Assembly: GCA_017506865.1 (NCBI GenBank)
Contig: JAFCMP010000223.1
Span: 1,674,001-1,738,000 of the forward strand
From: Tribonema minus
Lineage: Eukaryota; Sar; Xanthophyceae; Tribonematales; Tribonemataceae
Direction: 5' to 3'
DNA: 64,000 nt
How positions within the stretch are numbered: position 1 is the stretch's first letter; each line of letters starts with the position of its first letter. The position numbers and the translations under genes were made by a program. Shown in pieces: positions 52,247 to 62,768 of the stretch. Below the pieces are notes generated by a model. It was not told the DNA's origin. It ran no database searches and worked only from the letters and a program-made list of their open reading frames with translations.

Positions 52247-52686
52247 CTAAAGGGCCCGGAGCAGCTGCAGCAGCGACGCCGGCGCCCACTTCGCCACAGC
52301 GCTCAGCGCCGTGCTGAGCGCTGCGCTGCGCGCGCAGCACGCGCGCGCCCGCCCGCGCGCCGCCCGCGCCGCCTCCCGCGCGCACGCCGCGGCGGCAGCG
52401 CAGCCCGCCGCGGCGGCGGCGGCGGCAGCGGCAGCGGCGGCGGCGGCGACGTGGCGCAGCATCGCGTCGGCGGGCTCCGCGCAGTCTTGAAACACATCGC
52501 AGTGCTCCAAGAAGTCGTCCACGGTGTCGGCTATCGCGTCTTCGATGGCGGCGGCGGCACGGCGGCGGCGGCGGCGCGCCAGGCGGCGTAGTGGCGCGCG
52601 TGCGCTGTCGCCGGCGGCAGCAGGCGCGCGAGGCCGAGCGCGGCGGAGGCGCAGCGCGCCGCCAGGTCTGCGGCGCGTGCTGTCAT
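52247..52686 (-). pseudogene. Ala-rich coding-like segment, frame uncertain
   Basis: An ATG at 52686 opens a frame starting MTARAADLAARCASAALG that closes near 52555. The adjacent frame carries a plausible acidic helix, IEDAIADTVDDFLEHCDVF, followed by poly-Ala and a stop at 52247. Joining them needs a frame change inside a GCC run, where slippage or a sequencing error is likely. No family is recognised; it may also be an effect of GC-rich triplets. Confidence 0.3.
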
Positions 52687-53046
52687 GACGGCGGCACAGT
52701 GTAGGCCGGGAATACTGTGGATGGGAGGGGTCGAAAAGGAAGGCTAAGATTGTGCAGTCCAGAGTTGCGTGCGTGGATCAGCGTGGGTTGAAGCAAATGG
52801 CAGGGTCATCCTGCTCAGTGCATGTAAATCTTGCGGCAGTTTCTAGTCACTGCACATTGCGCTGTTGAGTGCCGAGCACTTGAATTGATTAACCAATTGC
52901 CGCGCTACACGTGCCAGAGACGAAGCCTGCGCCTATCAATCATGACTTCTGCAGGCGCAGGGACGCTTCTATGCGTCCATCTTCAGTGTTGATGCCCACG
53001 TCTGCCTTCTGGACGTGGCGCTAACATATCAGGGTTTGGTGAGGGC
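52687..53046. other. Short intergenic region
   Basis: No feature is seen beyond the presumed 3' flank of the 151-residue gene on the minus strand. Confidence 0.5.
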
Positions 53047-54206
53047 TTACCAGTCCGTAAACCCGCGCCAGATCCTATCGAGGTAGGGGGTGCTTGTCTC
53101 ACTCACACGCACCGCAGCGTCTGCCTCCGTCAGTGTGCCCCCAAGCCTCCGCATCACCGCATTGTAGTACTGGATGCTCGTGTCGTTCAGCGCACGCACC
53201 GCCGCCGCACAGCTGACCAGGTGGCGCGCTCCCTGTGGGCACGCCGTCACCCACTTGTTGAAGAAGCTGCGGCGGAGCGCTGTGTCGATGACCAGCAGGT
53301 CATCTCCCTGCAAATGCAAGTTTACATGTGGATTAGGTACTGTAATGCTGTTGGCAGAGACGAGCGCGCTCGACAGAGATTGAACTTATGCAAGTTCAAC
53401 GACACGCTCGGCGCAAGGCAGCATGGGCAGCTTCAGGAAGGGTGGGCATTGCGCTCAAAACAGGGGGCCTGGCAGTGCATTGCGTACGCGCATGCTTGAA
53501 TGCCAGGTTATGGGACACCATGCCAGTGAAATAAATAAAAGGCGCACTTACAGAGAATGGCGCGGCGCCCGCTGGATACACGTCCTCGGGGCTGGCAATG
53601 CTGCCGCTCAACACCCCAGAAAAGCCGACCACCACGTCTGTGAAGAGGAGGAGACAAAGCCCGTGTTGATAAGAGCCACCGTGAGGGGCATGTGCTGAGA
53701 AAATAGGGTGTCGCCTGCTAGAGGGTCGGCAGACACGCTCGACTACTGTTATTTGCTGGTTGACCGATGCAGTAGATGCAGCACACACCGCAGCTGCACT
53801 GCAGCGTCGCTGTAGTTCCGCACATAGAGGGCATACACACGATGTGGTAGCAAAAGGAGCGCGAGTCAACTAGTAAGATGTTTTGCTGGATCGCGGCATG
53901 CTTGCTGAGCAGCTGAAGCAGCTTATAGGCTGCTTCTGCTGGTGCGCACTCCGCGCGCTGCAAAATGCAACTTCCAAGCCTGCGCTAGGACGTGCGCCCT
54001 TGCAGTACTCGAGCCCTCTTGCTGTCGGCGAATATGACTGAAGTATTTATGCGAAAGAAACGAGGTGTCGTGAAGCTTGGTGTTGGCGTGCGCGTACCTT
54101 GGATGTCGTGTAGAGCCTTGACGGAAGCCCAACTCGACGACGCCTTGAAGACGGACCCGAGTGCCTGGAAGGCTGAGCCCAGAAGAGATGCCTCACGACG
54201 ACGCAT
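53047..54206 (-). CDS. Unrecognised 151-residue protein, three exons
   Basis: Exons 54206-54098, 53637-53552 and 53307-53047 join with matching phases (1,0) and GT-AG sites to 456 nt. The protein begins MRRREASLLGSAFQALGSVF, a basic N terminus followed by an amphipathic helix, then a hydrophobic Gly-rich stretch VVVGFSGVLSGSIASP (about 38-53) that could cross or dip into a membrane. The rest is soluble-looking, with DDLLVIDTALRRSFFNKWV and a final RIWRGFTDW. The basic start would fit mitochondrial or peripheral membrane targeting, but this is only inference. I do not recognise the family. The consistent phases and good sites make it a credible gene. Confidence 0.68.
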
Positions 54207-54673
54207 TGCACAGAACGATGTTGCTGCTTAGCAAAGTTGCTTTCCCGCTGAGTCTCTTTGCAAGAAGTGAAGTACGTTGAATTCACACCAACTTCCGTTT
54301 AACATCCGTTACACGCTGAGCACTGTGGCGCGGTCGCCGTCAACATCAAACCTTGTCATCATTAGCATGCCTGACCGCTGCATCATCACTTCCATCAATC
54401 ATCAATGACTAACGTTAAAGTCGCAATATTGCCTCCATGAAGCACCTCCATATCTACTGAAGCACTGTGCATGGCGCATACATAGGTACACGCTGTCAAC
54501 ATTGCATCCATGCGCAACAATCAACCTCTGACCATCAAACTTACAGCATCCTCACACAAGGGCTATGTACCAAGCACGCGAAATAAGCAAATGCCCGACA
54601 GCATGGCCTAAGCCGCTCACAGCGTCACAGCAGCGCATTCAACAGCACACATCTCCTGAATTTGATCAGCGAA
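54207..54673. other. Intergenic spacer between two minus-strand genes
   Basis: About 470 bp, AT-richer than the genes around it. It should hold the promoter of the 151-residue gene and the kanadaptin 3' flank. No TATA box or other motif stands out. Confidence 0.5.
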
Positions 54674-55093
54674 TCAATAACCGAGTTTTAGATTGAGCGA
54701 AGTGCGCCCATCCCCCGACTGCCCCGAAGGCGGCACCCACGTCTCCTCAGTGCCAATGCCGTCCTCCGAAACTGGCGCGGCGGCAACTTTCTGCTGCTTC
54801 GCGGGGCGCCTGAAACCCCCCACTCCGCCCCCCCCCCCCTCCTCCTCTGCGCCAGCGCCGGCGCTTTCGCCCGGTCGTGAAGGCCCCAGGGCTTTCCGCT
54901 TTACCTTGGCCTTAGCAGCGGCGGCCGCTTTAGCAAACGTGGGGCTTGAAGTACCCGCCACGTGATCCCCCTTCGGGTCTTCAATGGGGCTCGCCACCGT
55001 GCGTACGTGCGAGTGCGCGAGCGGAGCGTCCTCGTCGCTAACTTCAACTTCTTCGTTGGTCTCCGCCCACTTGACGTGCTTGCCGGCGCCGTC

Positions 55094-55124
<31 letters not shown>

Positions 55125-58100
55125 TCGCGTTTGACGCGGTAGAACCCTGTGGCCAGGCTCGATGTAACTGTCGAAACTGTCGGTTTTAGCGCGGGCAGCG
55201 AGGGCTGCGCGAGCTTCATGAGCGCGCCCGTCTGACGCAGCTCCGCCTCTATGCGGTCGCGATCTCGCAGCACTTCCTGTGGTGAGGGGAAGGGAGGAGG
55301 GGCAGGGGTTTTTGGCAGCGTCAGGGGTGAATGTAGTGGGGAGGCACTTCAAACACACTGTGTTGACATTGTCGACGAGCGAGCCCCTGGTTTGAAGTGG
55401 GCCCGTGAATAGCCTGCTCCTACATGTGTGCGGATGGCATGCTGTCCGAATGTAAGCGGTACACACAAAACATGTGTAAAGTGACGCGGGCTGATGGTGT
55501 GAGTGCAGCTGACGCCTGCCCAGAGCAGGGAACACCCCAGCTCTAGAGTTCCATCGAAGCCTGCCATCAGCTTCGTGTCTGCGCCTACAGCTGTTGCTCT
55601 GTCCCAGCCGCCCATACGCGTCACGATGCCATGCAGCGCAAGACAACCCTGACATCGCAGAGGGGCACACCGCGCATCTCAACGCCATCCATGATGTGTA
55701 CTTCATAGATACTTGAGGCGTGCGCATACTTCGGTGCATACATACCTATACAGCAGTACACTTCGAGGTTCTGCGAAGAATCATACTTCCAACTTGAAGT
55801 TCAAGGAAGTTCAAGCTGCCAAAGCAAATGCAAACCGCACCTGCCGTCGTTCAGCGCGCGCCGCAGCCTCGTTCGACAACAGAAAAGCATCCAAAGAGTC
55901 CAGCGCGTCCGCTGCCTCTGCGCCCGCACCATCGCCCGCTGCCGCCGCTGCTGCTGCCGCTGCCTCCTCTTCGTCCAGCTGTGTGAGCGCTGCCATGGCT
56001 GCGGAGAGCTGCTGCTGCAGCTCCGTCTGCTGCGCCACCAGCGTGTCGTACGTGTGCGCCTTGGCCGCCGCTGACACCAGGATGCCTGCGCGAAGCCATG
56101 CGTGAAATCACGGCGGCACACACCAGTGTGTGAGGCTACAAGAGGGTTGAGGCTGCAAGAGGGTTGTTGGCGCCCCGTTTTGATTGCAGCGACATCAGCG
56201 AACTTCACATCAAATGACGTCCTCATCCGCCAAGTTTCACAAGCGATACATACTTCCAAGTACTTCAAGTATAGATGTCAGTCCGCAGGTGACATCCTCA
56301 CCTTTTACAGGCTTCTTTGCGCCGAACCGAGCCGCCCTGACATCAGCCTTGCTGGGACGCGCCTTGGCTGCCTCCTTCGTGCGATCGTAGTAGTCATCAG
56401 CTTCCTCAACAGCAGCAGCAGGTTCTGCAGGCACTAGCGGCTTGACCGAATCGTCCTCCGTTGCTTGTTTGGCGCCGGTGCGCTGCTTATTTCTGGGCGT
56501 GCAAAGCATTAAGTTAGGGTTAGGAGCCCAACGTGCTAGGTTAGGGTAAGGTTTACGGGCCAAACATTCTAGGGTTAGGGCTGAGTTAGGGGCAAAATGC
56601 GCTCGAGTTTGCATGACGACACACACAGAAGGTATATTCAAATTTAAGTTGGTATGTGAAGTCTGCGGTCGCTTTCTTGTCCACCTTTTCTTGTACAAGT
56701 TGAGGGTGATAATCTGGTCTGCAAAAGTTTCTGGGCGCGCAAAGGGAATCGGACAAGGTGGCATTCACATGACGAATCAAGTATGACCGCTGTGCAGACT
56801 GCATCCGGAGCACACAGGCATGCAGTGAATTATATGTAGCAAACGTTACAAGTAACATGCGGTTGGGGTGGTGCAAGACGCAATTGATACTAATATGCGA
56901 TAGAGCAACTCTTTATGCTTAACCTTGGGAATACGCACAGGCCGTGCAGAGAGGAGACAAAGGTAGACCCGCCGCAGGCAGCCCGCAGGCGCCAGCGTAG
57001 GCGCCGCGCCAGACCGAACAGTAGTATATACAGGGAGAATCCAGAGAAGTGTAACCGTCATGTAATGACCATTCTCAACATGTGGTCGCAAGTACGTCAT
57101 CACGCAACATGCACCTGAGCAGTGCTGACACTGAATCATACACTAGAATATGAGTGAGGTCCATATTTTAAGACTGCGCATAATGAACCTCTCCAAGTTG
57201 CGCGCAATGCAGCAGCGCACGATTTCTGCACAATTCACCAGTAGTCAATCAACTGCGCACGTGACGTCAGTGGAGTTCAAGTTGAAGTGCGCCTACACAA
57301 AATCAGTATACACATGCGTGCATACCGCGAGGTCACGCATCGTACGCCAGCGCTGAGCAGTGTTACATGCACGCCGTGAAACTGGCAGAAGCGACCGAAA
57401 CTGGTGGCGAGTGCTCTGTGCCTTACACAGCAGCAGCGGCAGGTGTACCAGACCTCACGCTTGATGCACTCCTGAAGCGTGGAGCTTAGGGTTAGGGCTG
57501 GGGTTAAGGTTAGCCAGCAAAAAACAACACACGCAAGACAGCAGTTCACGAGTGAACTCACTTTTGTCGGATGGCTTCTTCGATGGACTCGACCTGCTCC
57601 CTCAGCGCCGCCAAGCGCTGCATGTTCCTGTCCACCTGAGCTTGCTGGCCTGCGCAGGTGACACGCACAAAAGTGAGGTTGGCAAGTCAGGCGCTGAAAA
57701 GTTGAAGTTAGGCGCTGCGTTTGAGCACTGCAAGTTGGCCGCTCTCCACGCAACGCGGCACCAGCAAATACCCAAGTGCAGAAACAGTGTATGATCATGG
57801 CCCACACAATGGGCAGGCGCTGACTGGCCCAGTAGGTCTGAGCGGTATATGATCGAACGGCCATCAGGATGCAAAGATGATACAAACATACATTCGTACA
57901 TAGGTACGAAGTACCTCGACATGACTGTCACCAGTGCCGTCAACGCACACACGCTATGCACCTGCACCTCACGCTCTCTGGTCATTGTTGAAGTATTTGT
58001 TGAAGTATCATGGGGTACGTATGCTCACCTGGCGTCAAGCCGCTCTGGCTGCCCTCCTTGGCTGTGATCCGCTCATTCTCCGTGTGCAGGTTCTCAATTT

Positions 58101-61100
58101 TCTGGAGCTTCTTCTGGAGGTTCTGGAATGCCTTCTGGTCCTTGGCATTCACGTCCTCTTCCTTCAGCCCCACCTGCAGCAACCGGCGCCGTTGCAGGAA
58201 AATGCGGCAACTGTGAGCTTTACGCTGTTGCAGCAACCGCATTGTGGTATTCTGCAGGTGCTTAGCCAATGCCACATTGTCAGGTGCTGCCTGAAACTGT
58301 TGAGCTTGTGTGGACAACAGTTGAACTTTGGCAGTTGAGCAGCGGCAGCGCATCACCATTCATAGTCCTCGTTTCCTTGAGGCATGCGCGACTGTACACA
58401 GAGACTTGCACAGCAGGCGGGGGGCTGCTGGGTTGTTGATGGTGTCAGTGGGCACAAACGCAGGGGTTGCACTGGATTTCGCGCAGAGCAGTCCCCGACC
58501 CTAGCCCTGACCCCAATCCTAACCCTACCCCTAGCCCTAACTCTCATCGTCAAAAGCGGCAGCGCCCGCAGGATGTGACGTGGCACGTAGTGCTTTCCTA
58601 TGCATGTGCACCCTGACGCATCATGCATGCACAAATCGCCACAAACGTGTGCATGTTCTGATCAAAGGATGCTGAGCAATGCTGAGCACTGCCTGGCTTT
58701 CACCTCAGCAAGTAGGTATATGCGCCTTCCATCATCAGTAGTATACAGATAGTGACTGCCTTGCAGCCAGGCTTCAGCCCTTCTGTGCAGCTGTGGGCGT
58801 TGCAAAAGCTGGTGCTTGCACATTCGTTGGCATCATTGATGTTGCTGCCCAGTGATAGTGCTGCTGGCTCTCAAAAGTTGAAGTTGGACCCATCACAATT
58901 AGGCCTTCTACATGTGCATGTGCATGTGCCTCCGCCTTCCCGAATGTGTCAACTGCTACGCGTTCAACAACACTACTCAGTCTGCTTAGACCGTGTTCCT
59001 TCTTGTTGGAGAAAAAATGCCCAAGGTGAGCAGACTGTGGTTGCGCTCAATGGTTGGCGGTGTGTGCATTACAGGGAACTCGCCCGATTGGACAAATTTG
59101 TGATGTTGTTGGCGGCACCAGGCTTCAAGCCCAAAGATGCTACTTCAAGTTCAAGCCCTGGGCAGTTACCTTTCCCGTCTAGTATAAGGGCTCGTCAACA
59201 AATGTGACGTACTTGGCGGCACCAGGCTTCAAGTCCTGCTTGCTGCTTAGGTTCAAGCCCTGTGGCCAATCATGTAACACAACTACAGTGTTTCCACATT
59301 GAGCTACTGTATGTGTTGATCTTCTGCGCCTGTTTCTTGAGTTACTTTACAAAATCACGAACCCTAACCCTAGCCTAGCCTAACCTAACCCTAACCCTAA
59401 GAAGAGAACAGAACAGGCGCGCACACCACTACTCATGAAACGCTGTCACATCATTATCACTTCAAGTCCTCTTCTCCTGCCAACCATGCACGCTGAGCAC
59501 TGTGGCTGCACACACGCACAGCGCTCAGCAACACTGCCAGAGTGCTCGTTGTGAGCTCTGTTCGTCTGGCCTTCTGCGCCCTCATGTTGAGGTGCTCTGT
59601 AACTGTTGAGGTACCCCGCAACGTCAACGTCAGGCGCGTCACCTGCTGTGCGCACACGCCCCCCTCAGAATCCGCAACCGCAGCGCTAACCTTGAGTTCA
59701 TGTCTCGCTGGCCCTCTGCGCGTGTGCCTTGACGTGATGCTGCGCGCACACCACCGACTCTGCTATACACTCTGAAACACACTCTGAAACACACGCACAG
59801 TGCCCACCTTGAGCTCTTTTCTCCTGGCCTTCTGCGCCTCCGTATTGACGCCTTGAGGTGCTCTGCGCCTCTGCCTTGACGTACTGCCGTTCTCATGCAC
59901 ACTCTGAAATACACTATGACCCTAACCCAAACCCTGACCCTACCCCTACCCCTAACCCTACTCCTAACCCTAGAACACAGTGCCCACCTTGAGCTCTTTT
60001 CTCCTGGCCTTCTGCGCCTCCGTCTTGAGGTACTCTGCAACTCTGTCTTGACACGTGATGCTGCTCTGCGCGCACCGCCAACTCTGACACACACTCTGAT
60101 ACACACTTTGAAACACACACACAGTGCTCGTACTCGTACCTTGAGCTCTTTTCTCCTGGCCTTCTGCGCCTCCGTCTTGAGGTACTCCGGCAGCTGCTCC
60201 TCGTCCTCCTCACTGTCGCTGCCCTCGCCGCTGTCCGACTCCACAGCATCCTCATCAAACCCCCAGCTGGCACCCGTGTCTTGCTGAGCATCAGCCTCGT
60301 CCTTGCCTACCTTTACGCCAGCCTCCGCAAGCTGCGTGCGCGCGGCGCAATGGGGGGGGGAGGGGGGTACGGTTAATGACGAGGGGGGGAGGGGGGGGGG
60401 GGGGGGTACGGTTCAGTTGCAGCCAGCTGCGTGCACGCAGCGCGGTGTGTTTGTGTGAGTGTGTGTGTGTGTGTGCAGGGGGGTTGGTTCGGGTGCATAA
60501 CGGTCGCGGCAGGCGTGCTGTCAGTCGCGCTGGAGATGTGCTTGAGGTGTGTCACACTTTCAGGCAACACAACATGAGGGTTTCATGAGTTTATGCGCAG
60601 CGCATTCGGGCGCGTAGACTCTACGACTCAGCAAGGGCGCGTGTGCTGCGGTTGTGTCAGCTGTGTTCAAAAAGCAGCATCTGGTAAAATGCTGCATGCG
60701 CTCAAGGCCGACCAACCAGATGCTGCGTTCGAGGTACAGTGCTTGTGCAGTATTCCGTGGCGCATAACACGTAAATGCCAACAAAGTCCTCAGATGCATC
60801 ATGGCGCCATGAATTGGCACACCCAATGCTGGTGTACGCGCAGTGCGGCTCTGACATTGAAGTTTGCAAGTGCCGGCAACAAAAGCTGTCGACCAGAGAG
60901 CAGTATACAGTGCAGTGCTGGGCACTACATATAACCGCAGCCATCTTTATGCTCCAGCAGCGTTTCAAAGGCGCCGGCAACCGTGTAATGCAGGCATATG
61001 AGCGTAGCACAAAATGTGCCTTGAAGTAAGGCTTGATGCAATGGCATAGAGCCAGCAGCATGATATCAACACGGTGGCTGCTTTGGAACAGCCCAGCATA

Positions 61101-62164
61101 CTTTGTAGCATGCCATTTACCTTGCTATTGACCAGCTTCTTGAGGCGGTATTTTTGCAGGTTTTCGCTGTCGTACTCTGGCGGCATGAGCTCTGCAGGTC
61201 CGCACAGCACGTACAGCCGCGTTGACTCCCCAAATTTGATGACATCACCCACATTGAGCTTCACGTACTTCTGCAGGACACGGGCGCAGAGGTCAGGGGC
61301 AGAAGTGTCAGTGAAGCTTATGGTGTTGAAGTTCGTGCGACATGGCGTGAGAACCGCGAGGACATCAATTGTTGGGCTGAGCAGCCACACCATGCGTCCG
61401 GCACGCATGCAAAATGACCTTGTTGTGCAGCACGAGCTGCGGGAGTACCGACACAGAATGCAGCAGTGCAGTAAGGCCCGCGATGAACACTGTCGTGCAG
61501 ATGCGTACTTTGCTACAAGTGTCTGTAACTGCAAGCCGCAACCGTACACTCAAAAAGCGCACAGCATAGAAGATGAGCTGCTGCAGCAATGGGATCATGT
61601 AACCGGTGAGAAAGTGGGGTCAGCATGCAGCAGTTTCTGCATTGGTTGTCAAGGCAGGCGAGCATGCTAGCTGCCTTACCAGGGTATCTCATGGCACTCA
61701 ACGCATGAACAAGTGCCAAGGTTTGCCGGTACAACACCCAGAGTAGTGGGCAGGTAGCATTCAGCTAGCAGTTTTCCATGCATAAACTGACAACATGTTG
61801 TCCTTGCAAATGCAGCAAGCCTACTTCTTCACTAAGTTACAACAAGCTGAAGATTGACGAATAACTTGGCTCCCATTACCTTGGGCTCTAGCCGCTGCTT
61901 GTTGACGAAGGTGCCGTGGGTGCTACCCCTGTCGACCACGTGCAGCGAGCCCTCCGCATGCCCATACTGCAGCACCGCATGCTGCCTGCTGATGGAAGGG
62001 TGGTCCAATTGTATATCTACCGCCCCTGCCTGCCTGCCGAGCGTGTAGTAACTCTTCTCGTGCAATGCGAGCTTGTCTACGACTGTGCCGGACTTGAGCA
62101 CTTCTAGCTCCATGTCCTTCCGAGGCCGAGACGCCCACTCCGGCTCCACGTAGTCCGACGACAT
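54674..62164 (-). CDS. SLC4A1AP: Kanadaptin-like FHA-domain protein, eight exons
   Basis: Exons 62164-61880, 61270-61121, 60331-60140, 58173-58029, 57649-57562, 56492-56302, 56085-55841 and 55276-54674 join (phases 0,0,0,1,2,1,0) to 1899 nt, 632 residues. An FHA phosphothreonine-binding domain fills about 20-120: TLGRQ (G43,R44), HPSISRQHA (S58,H62), GSTHGTFVN (S81-N88), then LNVGDVIKFGESTRLYVLCGP. It is followed by SWGFDEDAVESD, a coiled coil (KAFQNLQKKLQKIENLHTEN), RNMQRLAALREQ and DDYYDRT. It ends TWVPPSGQSGDGRTSLN, the signature tail of kanadaptin (human VWVPPEGQSGDGRTHLN). The order matches plant kanadaptins; I see no double-stranded-RNA-binding-like segment between exons 3 and 4. Human kanadaptin is nuclear and binds the kidney anion exchanger; its role in protists is unknown. 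Exon 3 has an echo array. Confidence 0.95.
56513..56592. repeat. Telomere-like tracts next to the kanadaptin exon 6 acceptor
   Basis: On the sense (minus) strand, CCTAACCCTAACTTAATG ends about 20 bp before the CAG acceptor at 56493, with more CCCTAAC units up to about 100 bp upstream. The CTAAC within the unit resembles a branch-point sequence and the C/T-rich strand resembles a polypyrimidine tract, so the telomere-like repeat may be serving as splice signal. Confidence 0.85.
57485..57513. repeat. Telomere-like tract in kanadaptin intron 5
   Basis: TTAGGGTTAGGGCTGGGGTTAAGGTTAG-type sequence about 50 bp after the exon 5 donor (57561). Units are degenerate. Confidence 0.85.
58498..58545. repeat. 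Telomere-like tract in kanadaptin intron 3
   Basis: A run of CCCTAaCC-like units (CCCTAGCCC, CCCCAATCC, TAACCCTACCCC) about 325 bp from exon 4. It shares the intron with the exon 3 echo array and two other such tracts. Confidence 0.85.
59359..59401. repeat. Telomere-like tract in kanadaptin intron 3
   Basis: Several CCCTAA and CCTAA units in a row, including three near-perfect CCCTAA at the right end. It lies just beyond the farthest echo of exon 3. Confidence 0.9.
59545..60060 (-). repeat. Four echoes of the kanadaptin exon 3 donor edge
   Basis: The real exon 3 end (TEAQKARRKELK, donor 60139) recurs with boundaries near 59987, 59807, 59690 and 59549 (spacings about 152, 180, 117 and 141 bp). 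Copies 1 and 2 keep GAGCTCAAG|GTGGGC, copy 3 reads CTCAAG|GTTAGC, and copy 4 has lost the GT. The exon-like part, CAGAAGGCCAGGAGAAAAGA, is unchanged in copies 1 and 2 and blurred in 3 and 4. A TCTGAAACACAC-like arm joins the units, and a telomere-like tract (59920-59973) sits between copies 1 and 2. Confidence 0.92.
59920..59973. repeat. Telomere-like tract inside the kanadaptin echo array
   Basis: Degenerate CCCTAA units (CCCTAACCC, AAACCCTGACCC, TACCCCTACCCC, TAACCCTA) inserted between the first and second echoes. This accounts for the larger 180-bp spacing between them. Confidence 0.9.
60349..60410. repeat. Long G runs upstream of kanadaptin exon 3
   Basis: On the plus strand several runs of 7-14 G are broken by single A or TACGGTT. 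On the sense strand they form a poly-C pyrimidine tract leading to the exon 3 acceptor (60332). A TG/GTGTGT tract follows at about 60447-60474. Confidence 0.85.
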
Positions 62165-62768
62165 GCTGAAACAGCAGCGCCGCTTTTCGGATGCCCGGCG
62201 CCACCAGAGCCAGGCAGCCGTCCTCTTTCAGCTCATCAGCTCAGCCGAGATCCGATCTTCAAGTGTCTGCCATTTGAAGTTTAGTCGGCAATCGCTCTCC
62301 GAGGCTTCAGCGAACGTGTGTTCTGATCACCAGGACGGTCAGCACGGCAACCTACCGGTGTTGCACTAGCAGGGCGGCTGCTCGCCGGTTGTGCTTCTGC
62401 AGCCGCTCATATGGCAGTTGCCACCTCGGCAGGCGTGATAGGCACCGCCAGCATCAACACGGATGCTGCAATGTGGCAACAATCTCGCTGCGAAGGCTTA
62501 TCAACACAGACGTCAGCATTGCCGGCGCAGAAGACAGGCACAAGTTGCGTGCCTGCAGGGGGAGGCTGATCGTTTCAGGCAAGCTGATGTGCCCTGGTTC
62601 AAAATGCAAACTGAATCGACACAGAAGCAAACAATGCTGCACAACACACCACGACCAGTCGACCTGTTGATTGATATCTCTGAGCGCCGCAACTTTTGGT
62701 GGCACCCCACATCTTTTGCGCAATACCAACAGCCGACCTTTTTAAAGGCTTGCTTCTCGTCTGCACAG
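62165..62768. promoter_or_regulatory. Divergent upstream region of kanadaptin and the right-end gene
   Basis: The interval between the kanadaptin ATG and the first exon I can support for the plus-strand gene. It must hold the kanadaptin promoter and probably the first exon or exons of the plus-strand gene. A plus ORF whose ATG overlaps the kanadaptin ATG (62163) is not convincing. No TATA box is clear. Confidence 0.35.

Noticed and set aside
51849..52591. Overlapping GC-rich ORFs on both strands, one with a signal-peptide-like start
   Set aside because: The apparent start is GTG, the composition is driven by GCC/GCG triplets, and no splice-consistent chain exists.
62163..62369. A plus-strand ORF whose ATG overlaps the kanadaptin ATG in a CATG palindrome
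   Set aside because: No recognisable motif, no splice link in phase to the exon at 62769, and the overlap is expected by chance from a palindrome.
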